39,036 bases of DNA, taken from assembly GCA_014584695.1 (NCBI GenBank), contig JACTMI010000047.1, positions 1 to 39,036 on the forward strand. Direction: 5' to 3'. Each line of letters opens with the position of its first letter. Position 1 is the stretch's first letter. Shown in pieces: positions 32,619-39,036 of the stretch. The translations under genes and the position numbers were made by a program. This stretch comes from Acidobacteriota bacterium (GTDB lineage Bacteria; Acidobacteriota; Thermoanaerobaculia; Multivoradales; JAGPDF01). The notes below the pieces were generated by a model. It was not told where the DNA came from and made no database searches. It was given only the letters and a program-made list of their open reading frames with translations.

Positions 32619-33965
32619 GCCGCGGCGGTCGGCGCCGGCGCGGCGGGCGATGGCCATCGCCATCTCGAGCGCCTGCTCGTAGTTGAGGCGCGGATCGACC
32701 TGGCTTCTGTAGGCGCGGCCGAGGCCGTCGTCGGCCAAGCCCCGCGCGCCACCGACGCACTCGGTGACGTTCTCGCCGGTCAGCTCGAAGTGGACGCCGC
32801 CCAGGTGGGTGCCGTGCGCGGCGTGCAGGTCGAAGGCGCGCTCGAGCTCTTCGAGAATGTGGTCGAAGCGCCGGGTCTTGAAGCCGGCGGCGGTGAGCAC
32901 CGTGTTGCCGTGCATGGGGTCGCAGACCCAGAGCACCGGGTGCCCGCCCGCGCGGACGAGATCGAGCAGCGGCGGCAGCCCGGCCTCGATCCGGTCGACG
33001 CCAAAGCGGTGGATGAGCGCCAGCCGCCCTGGCTCCCGGCCCGGGTCGAGCCGGTCGAGCAGGAGCGCCAGCTGGTCGGGCGTCGTCGCCGGGCCGACCT
33101 TGAGACCGACCGGGTTGGCGACGCCGCGGAAGTACTCGACGTGGGCCCCGTCCGGATCCGCGGTGCGCATGCCGATCCAGGGGAAGTGGGTGCCCAGGTT
33201 GTACCAGCCCTCGCGGTGCGGCACGCGGCGGGTGTGGGCCTGCTCGTAGAGCAGGTGGAGCCCCTCGTGGCTGGTGTAGAAGTCGACCCGGTTCATTCCC
33301 GCCACGGTGCGGCCGGCGAGCGTCTCGACGAAGCGCAGCGCCTCGCCGATCCCCTCGACCATGCGCCGGTAGTCGGCCGCGAGCGGCGAGTGCTCGACGA
33401 AGCCCAGGTCCCAGTACTCGGGGTGATGGAGGTCGGCGAAGCCGCCGTCGACCAGGGCGCGGATGAAGTTGATCGTGAGGCCGGCGCGCTCGTAGCCGCG
33501 CAGCAGCAGCTGCGGGTCGGGGGTGCGGTCGGCGGCGGTGAACGGCGAACGATTGATCAGGTCGCCGCGGTAGGCCGGCAAGCGCGCGCCGTCGTGCTCC
33601 TCGAGGTCGACCGAGCGCGGCTTGGCGTACTGGCCGCCGAAGCGCCCCACCCGCACCACGCGGGTGCGCAGGCCCCACACCAGCACCAGGCTCATCTGGA
33701 GCAGGATCTTCAGCTTCGCCGCGATCGCCGAGGAGTTGCAGTCGGCGAGCGACTCGGCGCAGTCGCCCCCCTGGAGCAGGAAAGCCCGTCCGGCGGCGGC
33801 CTCGGCGAGCTGCGTCTTGAGCGCCTCGACCTCCCAGGAGGTGACCAGCGGCGGCAGCTCGGCGAGCTCGGCGACCGCGCGCGCGAGCGCCTCCGGATCG
33901 CCGTATGTCGGCTGTTGGAGGGCGGGCCGTCGCCGCCAGGAATCGGGAGACCAGTCTTCGCTCAT
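32616..33965 (-). CDS. aroG: Class II 3-deoxy-D-arabino-heptulosonate 7-phosphate synthase
   Basis: 449 residues; starts WSPDSWRRRPALQQPTY as class II (plant/mycobacterial type) enzymes do. Signatures seen: GGDCAESL (metal-ligand Cys), YAKPRS, INRSPF, CDPMHGN and HLGGVHFELTGENVTEC. It condenses phosphoenolpyruvate with erythrose 4-phosphate, the first step of aromatic amino acid synthesis, in the cytosol. It is the last gene in the rpiB-glyA-DAHP synthase run; rpiB supplies pentose phosphates and glyA supplies serine/glycine, so the cluster links central carbon to amino acid synthesis. A strong hairpin lies five bases before the start and no Shine-Dalgarno is visible there. Confidence 0.96.
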   Translation of the reverse strand: MSEDWSPDSWRRRPALQQPTYGDPEALARAVAELAELPPLVTSWEVEALKTQLAEAAAGRAFLLQGGDCAESLADCNSSAIAAKLKILLQMSLVLVWGLRTRVVRVGRFGGQYAKPRSVDLEEHDGARLPAYRGDLINRSPFTAADRTPDPQLLLRGYERAGLTINFIRALVDGGFADLHHPEYWDLGFVEHSPLAADYRRMVEGIGEALRFVETLAGRTVAGMNRVDFYTSHEGLHLLYEQAHTRRVPHREGWYNLGTHFPWIGMRTADPDGAHVEYFRGVANPVGLKVGPATTPDQLALLLDRLDPGREPGRLALIHRFGVDRIEAGLPPLLDLVRAGGHPVLWVCDPMHGNTVLTAAGFKTRRFDHILEELERAFDLHAAHGTHLGGVHFELTGENVTECVGGARGLADDGLGRAYRSQVDPRLNYEQALEMAMAIARRAGADRRG

Positions 33966-33970
33966 CGCCG

Positions 33971-33994
33971 GCGCGCCGCGGCTGCGCGGCGCGC
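33971..33994 (-). terminator. 10-bp GC hairpin between glyA and DAHP synthase gene
   Basis: Arms 33971-33980 and 33985-33994 are perfectly complementary around a 4-base loop. The hairpin ends five bases before the DAHP synthase ATG, where the ribosome site should be, and is not followed by a T-tract. It could be an intergenic terminator, a processing site or a block on translation start. Confidence 0.4.
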
Positions 33995-34002
33995 GCTCTC
34001 CT

Positions 34003-35256
34003 TCAGGCCGCCGGCTCGTCGTAGAGCGGGAAGCGGCGGCACAGCTCCTCGACCCGCGCCCGCACCCCGGCTCCGACCGCGGCGTCGCCGGGAGCCGCCA
34101 GCACCTCGGCCACGAGCGCCGCGATCTCGTCCATCTCGCGCTCGCCGAAGCCGCGGGTGGTCACCGCCGCGGTGCCGACGCGGATGCCCGAGGCGACCAG
34201 CGGCGGGTTGGTGTCGTAGGGAATGGTGTTCTTGTTGACCGTGATCGCGGCGCGGTCGAGCGCCTCCTCGGCGACCTTGCCGGTCAGCCCCTGGCCGGTG
34301 ACGTCGGCGAGGAAGAGGTGGTTGTCGGTGCCGCCCGAGACGATCCGGTAGCCGTGGCCGGCGAGCGCCGCGGCGAGCCGCGCGGTGTTGGCGACCACTC
34401 GGCCCTGGTAGGCACGAAACGGCTCGCCCGCGGCCTCGGCGAGCGCGACGGCCTTGGCGGCGATGACGTGCATCAGCGGGCCGCCCTGGACGCCGGGGAA
34501 GACCGCGCGGTCGATCGCCTTCGCGTGGGCGGCGCGGCAGAGCACCAGGCCGCCGCGCGGTCCGCGCAGTGTCTTGTGGGTGGTCGTGGTGACGAAGTCG
34601 CAATGCGGCACCGGCGACGGGTGGAGCCCGGCGGCGACCAGGCCCGCGATGTGGGCCATGTCGGCCATCAGCAGCGCGTCGGCGCGGTCGGCGATGGCGC
34701 GGAATCGCTCGAAGTCGATCGTCCGGCTGTAGGCCGAGGCGCCGGCGACGATCAGCTTCGGCCGCTCCGCGAGCGCCAGCCGCTCGACCTCGTCGTAGTC
34801 GATCCGCTCGCTCTGGCGGTCGACGCCGTAGGCCACCACGCGGAAGTCGCGCCCGGAGTAGGAGAGCCGGTGGCCATGGGTCAGGTGGCCGCCACACGAG
34901 AGGTCCATGCCGAGCAGGGTGTCGCCCGGCCGCAGCATCGCGAAGTAGACCGCCATGTTGGCCGAGGTGCCCGAGTGGGGCTGGACGTTGGCGTGCTCGG
35001 CGCCGAACAGCGCCTTGGCGCGGTCGATGGCGAGCGTCTCGACGCGGTCGACGACCTCGCAGCCGCCGTAGTAGCGGCGGCCGGGATAGCCCTCGGCGTA
35101 CTTGTTGGTGAGCACGCTGCCGGTCGCCTCCAGCACGGCGCGGCTGGTGAAGTTCTCCGAGGCGATCAGCTCCAGGCCGTCGCCCTGCCGCCGCCGTTCG
35201 GCGGCGAGCGCGGCGTGGATCTCCGGGTCGGTGGCTTCGAGGGTGCGCTGGGTCAT
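34003..35256 (-). CDS. glyA: Serine hydroxymethyltransferase
   Basis: 417 residues, the normal length. Family motifs: [12 protein letters not shown] near the start, [15 protein letters not shown] (about 52-66), the PLP region [14 protein letters not shown], and the PLP-binding lysine in [13 protein letters not shown] (Lys228). It interconverts serine and glycine with tetrahydrofolate, giving one-carbon units, in the cytosol. The ATG follows the rpiB stop with no gap, so the two are translationally coupled. 37 bases with a strong hairpin separate it from the DAHP synthase gene. Confidence 0.97.
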   Translation of the reverse strand: MTQRTLEATDPEIHAALAAERRRQGDGLELIASENFTSRAVLEATGSVLTNKYAEGYPGRRYYGGCEVVDRVETLAIDRAKALFGAEHANVQPHSGTSANMAVYFAMLRPGDTLLGMDLSCGGHLTHGHRLSYSGRDFRVVAYGVDRQSERIDYDEVERLALAERPKLIVAGASAYSRTIDFERFRAIADRADALLMADMAHIAGLVAAGLHPSPVPHCDFVTTTTHKTLRGPRGGLVLCRAAHAKAIDRAVFPGVQGGPLMHVIAAKAVALAEAAGEPFRAYQGRVVANTARLAAALAGHGYRIVSGGTDNHLFLADVTGQGLTGKVAEEALDRAAITVNKNTIPYDTNPPLVASGIRVGTAAVTTRGFGEREMDEIAALVAEVLAAPGDAAVGAGVRARVEELCRRFPLYDEPAA

Positions 35257-35691
35257 TCAGCCGATTCCGTCCAGCTTGTCGACCCGCCGGCGGTGACGGC
35301 CACCGTCGAACGGGGTTTCGAGGAAGACGTCGAGGATCGCCTCGGCGAGCGCGGGCGCGACGACGCGCGAGCCGACCGCGAGCACGTTGGCGTCGTTGTG
35401 AGCGCGCGCCAGCCGCGCCGAGTAGAGGTCGTTGCAGGCCGCCGCGCGAACGCCCTTGATGCGGTTGGCGGCGATCGCCATGCCGATGCCGGAGCCACAG
35501 ACCAGCAGGCCGCGCTGGACCGCGCCGCTCGCCACCCGTAAGGCGACCGCGCGGCCCCAGTCCGGATAGTCGGTCGACTCCGGACCGTGGGCGCCCAGGT
35601 CCTCGATCTCGAGGCCACGCTCGACGAGCGCGTCCTTGAGCCGCTCCTTGAGGTCGAAGCCGGCGTGGTCGCAGCCCAGGGCGATGCGCAT
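35257..35691 (-). CDS. rpiB: Ribose-5-phosphate isomerase B
   Basis: 144 residues. RpiB/LacAB family motifs: GCDHAGFDLKE at the start (residues 6-16), DYPDWGR (41-47), active-site Cys65 in VCGSGIGMAIAANRIKG and HNDANVLAVGSR near residue 100. It interconverts ribose 5-phosphate and ribulose 5-phosphate in the pentose phosphate pathway. A GGAGG ribosome site lies in the 14-base gap after the upstream basic-protein gene, and its stop abuts the glyA ATG. The rpiB-glyA neighbourhood is common in bacteria. Confidence 0.96.
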   Translation of the reverse strand: MRIALGCDHAGFDLKERLKDALVERGLEIEDLGAHGPESTDYPDWGRAVALRVASGAVQRGLLVCGSGIGMAIAANRIKGVRAAACNDLYSARLARAHNDANVLAVGSRVVAPALAEAILDVFLETPFDGGRHRRRVDKLDGIG

Positions 35692-35705
35692 CGCGCCCGC
35701 CTCCG

Positions 35706-36035
35706 TCAGTCGGCCGGCGGCTCGGGGGCGGCGGGCGCCGCGGCCGGCTCGCCCTCGGCCGGGGCGGCCTTCTTGGCCGCGCTCTTGCGCGGCTTCTTCT
35801 CGGCTTCGCCTTCGCTCTTCTTGGCCGGGCTCTTCTTGGCGGCGGGCTTCTTCTCCTTGGCCTTCTCTTCGGCCTTCTCCGCCCCCTCCGCCTCGCCCGC
35901 GGCCCCCTTGGCGCCCCGCTTCGAGGCCTCCGGTCGGGCGCTCTTGCGCTTGGCGATCTCTTCCCGGTTCTGCTCCCTCAACCGCTCCTGCCGGCGCTTG
36001 CGCCGCCGGCGCAGATCGCGATCCTTCTGCCGCAT
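35706..36035 (-). CDS. Lys/Ala-rich basic protein, histone H1-like tail
   Basis: 109 residues from the ATG at 36035, with a GAGGAGAAG ribosome site upstream; a longer frame from 36140 is less likely. The N-terminus (RQKDRDLRRRRKRRQERLREQ) is a strongly basic helix. The rest is low-complexity, with KPAAKKSPAKK-type and Glu/Lys/Ala-rich repeats like histone H1 or AlgP tails, ending in PAPEPPAD. Such proteins bind nucleic acids nonspecifically; a role as nucleoid or ribosome-associated protein is inference. I cannot assign a family. It precedes rpiB by 14 bases and is likely cotranscribed with rpiB and glyA. Confidence 0.75.
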   Translation of the reverse strand: MRQKDRDLRRRRKRRQERLREQNREEIAKRKSARPEASKRGAKGAAGEAEGAEKAEEKAKEKKPAAKKSPAKKSEGEAEKKPRKSAAKKAAPAEGEPAAAPAAPEPPAD

Positions 36036-36172
36036 CGGGCTTCTCCTCGCTCGGAAGTTGCCGTCGGCGACCCGCCCTCCCCCGGCGGCCCCCGACAACC
36101 CAACCAGTCTACCAGCAGCCCCGCGGCGCCCCGAGCGCAAGGTTGCTGCGCGGCGGAGATCCGTTCCTGCCT

Positions 36173-36694
36173 TCAGAGGAGCCGGTCGCGGATCTCGCGC
36201 GGCACCAACGCCGAGAGCTCGGGGTAGCGTTCGAGCAGCCGGGCGATGTCGGCCAGGTCCTTCTGGCGTTTGCTGGCCCGGCGGGCCGGGTCGGAGACGG
36301 CCCAGACCTTTCCCGCCAGGACGTCCTCGAGCCGCGCCACGGGGAGCTCGTGTCCCAGCACGCTGCGGAGCTCCCGGCGGGGAACGAATGCGGCGTAGCG
36401 GGGATCGAGTCGAAACTGGACCCGCAGGTCCGAGTCCGAGGCGCGCAGATGGACGCTGTGCTCGAATCGCTCGACGTCGAATCCGTAGCCGAGCGTCGGC
36501 AGGAGACGTTCGAGATCGGGAGCCGCGATGGCGAGGTCGAGATCCAAGGAGACCAGCGGCTCGACGTAGGCATTCACCGCCTGGCCGCCGATCACGCAGT
36601 ACGGCGCACCCGCCGCATCGAGCTTTTCGAGCAGCCGCTCGAGCAAGCCCGACTCATCGACCGTGATCGTTCGCCAGTACCTCGAGGCCTTCAT
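36173..36694 (-). CDS. Nucleotidyltransferase-fold protein (AbiEii/MNT-like)
   Basis: 173 residues from the ATG at 36694. The polymerase-beta-type nucleotidyltransferase pattern is visible: YCVIGGQAVNAY (about 31-42) and SLDLDLAIAAPD (about 48-59), with the paired acidic residues DLDL that bind metal. A C-terminal helical part (KRQKDLADIARLLERYPEL) follows. It resembles AbiEii/AbiGii-type or other minimal nucleotidyltransferases, which can be toxins or antitoxins. No partner gene (HEPN or an AbiEi-type antitoxin) is visible beside it, so its role is open. A longer upstream frame is a shadow of the carboxylase gene. Confidence 0.75.
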   Translation of the reverse strand: MKASRYWRTITVDESGLLERLLEKLDAAGAPYCVIGGQAVNAYVEPLVSLDLDLAIAAPDLERLLPTLGYGFDVERFEHSVHLRASDSDLRVQFRLDPRYAAFVPRRELRSVLGHELPVARLEDVLAGKVWAVSDPARRASKRQKDLADIARLLERYPELSALVPREIRDRLL

Positions 36695-36792
36695 CGCGCC
36701 GATTCTAAGCTCGATCCGGCGCGCCGGCTCGCCGCTGAACCGAGACTCGAGCGAGCTCGTCTCGGGGCGCGAGGCTCCCGCGCGGCGGTCGC

Positions 36793-38343
<1,551 letters not shown>

Positions 38344-38613
38344 CGTCCCCCCTCCTTGTCCGCGCCGCCGAGCCTATCGTCAGGGCGCGCCGGGCAGGAC
38401 GCGCCGCGGCGGGGCACGGGTTGCCGCCGCCCGCGGCCCTCTGATACCCTCCGCGCGGTTGGTCGGACCGGCCTCGCGGGGCCGTTCGGGCCGGCGCCGA
38501 CTGGGACGCTCCCAGACAACCTCATCGGTATCGGGCTGCGAGCCCGGGGCCTCGCGGCCCAAGGCCGGCAGCCCGCCCGGGATCCCGAGCCTGCTCGACT
38601 CCGAGGGCCCAGC
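38344..38613. promoter_or_regulatory. Divergent intergenic region, carboxylase / ATP synthase operon
   Basis: 270 bases between divergent starts. Near the plus-strand gene are two small hairpins in tandem: CGGGCT-GCG-AGCCCG at 38532-38546 and GGGCC-TCGC-GGCCC at 38547-38560. They may lie in the leader of the ATP synthase operon. No convincing promoter boxes were found by eye and no gene is seen in this stretch. Confidence 0.4.
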
Positions 38614-38871
38614 GTGGAACAGAGCAACCCTCCGGGAGGGTGGCTGAAGCTCGCGGGGCTCGGATTCGAGCTCGCGGCCTCGATCGCCGGGGGTGCGTTG
38701 ATCGGCTGGTGGATCGACCGGCGGCTCGGGACGGCGCCGAAAGCCCTTACCGTCTGCACCGCGATCGGGGTGGTCGGCGGGCTCTACAACCTGATCCGGA
38801 CCGCGCTCGCGGCCTCGAGAGAGGCCGAACGGGGCCGGCGGCCCGGCGGGGGGCAAGGGGGGCCGGCATGA
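38614..38871 (+). CDS. atpZ: AtpZ/AtpI-family ATP synthase assembly protein
   Basis: 85 residues from a GTG at 38614 with a GAGG seven bases upstream. Two membrane helices (LAGLGFELAASIAGGALIGWWI and ALTVCTAIGVVGGLYNLI) are joined by the short loop DRRLGTAPK; this is the GYxxD-type pattern of the ATPase_gene1 family, encoded at the start of F-type ATP synthase operons and linked to Mg2+ uptake or complex assembly. Its stop overlaps the next start (ATGA), fitting an atp operon continuing beyond the window. Confidence 0.86.
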   Translation: MEQSNPPGGWLKLAGLGFELAASIAGGALIGWWIDRRLGTAPKALTVCTAIGVVGGLYNLIRTALAASREAERGRRPGGGQGGPA

Positions 38872-39036
38872 GCCAGGTCGGCGCCGCGGTGGCCGGCTGG
38901 CTGCTCCACTGCGGGCTCGCGACGGTCGCGGTGGGGGCGCTCGGCTGGCTGCCCACGGCGCGGCTGGCCGGCCCGGCGGGGACCGCCGCGCTGCTCGCCG
39001 GGTGCGCGACGGCGCTCGCGGGGGCCGCGCTCGGCG
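38868..39036 (+). CDS. Membrane protein, start of gene (probable ATP synthase subunit I), truncated by window
   Basis: 56 codons from the ATG at 38868 to the right edge. The visible part is hydrophobic with helices AAVAGWLLHCGLATVAVGALGW and AGTAALLAGCATALAGAALG. Its position directly after atpZ, overlapping by four bases, suggests the poorly conserved AtpI-like subunit that precedes atpB in many operons. Sequence alone does not prove this. Confidence 0.6.
   Translation, partial: MSQVGAAVAGWLLHCGLATVAVGALGWLPTARLAGPAGTAALLAGCATALAGAALG

Overview
The window is very GC-rich and densely packed, with many ATGA-type start/stop overlaps and several GTG starts. The gene mix points to Acidobacteriota, possibly the Thermoanaerobaculia branch. 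It includes an ECF sigma factor fused operonically to a Ser/Thr kinase with a TPR sensor part, giant DUF11/PKD/FG-GAP surface proteins with an IPTL-like C-terminal anchor, a bacterial sucrose synthase, class II DAHP synthase and a DUF6526 protein. The phylum assignment is an inference from gene content; there is no rRNA or other marker in the window. Most of the long plus-strand frames across 1-14.2 kb and most overlapping frames elsewhere are shadows of the real genes.

Layout. (1) 1-14161, minus: a 3230-residue secreted multidomain protein followed, with stop and start sharing one base (TGATG), by an RHS/YD-repeat protein whose C-terminus lies beyond the left edge. (2) 14368-19864, plus: a tight sucrose operon of PfkB-family fructokinase, bifunctional sucrose-phosphate synthase/phosphatase, and sucrose synthase. 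(3) 31363 down to 19888, minus: a compact array of ECF sigma factor, membrane Ser/Thr kinase with TPR-like ectodomain, a 93-residue peptide made of four 22-residue repeats, a TPR protein, an HlyD-type adaptor, a C39 peptidase-ABC exporter, a second ABC exporter and a MOSC protein. (4) 31457-32593, plus: a DUF6526 membrane protein and an RHH/PIN toxin-antitoxin pair preceded by GATG/CATG iterons at exact 8-bp spacing. (5) 36035-32616, minus: a Lys/Ala-rich basic protein, rpiB, glyA and class II DAHP synthase. (6) A nucleotidyltransferase and a biotin-dependent carboxylase beta subunit (minus), then the start of an ATP synthase operon (atpZ and a membrane protein, plus) at the right edge.

Most interesting is block 3. 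The four repeats (VRTGVKAGGPxLQHNK plus a variable 6-residue linker) are identical in protein over 15 of 16 core positions but differ at many third codon positions. That indicates selection on the peptide rather than recent DNA duplication. The peptide gene has a strong Shine-Dalgarno site and sits between a sigma/kinase signalling pair and an export machine of the kind used for peptide natural products (C39-ABC, second ABC, HlyD). I read it as a candidate undescribed exported repeat-peptide system, with a Gly-Gly in every repeat as possible cleavage sites for the C39 protease. No classical RiPP modifying enzyme (radical SAM, LanM, YcaO, ATP-grasp) is visible in the window. The arrangement is seen directly; the function is inference.
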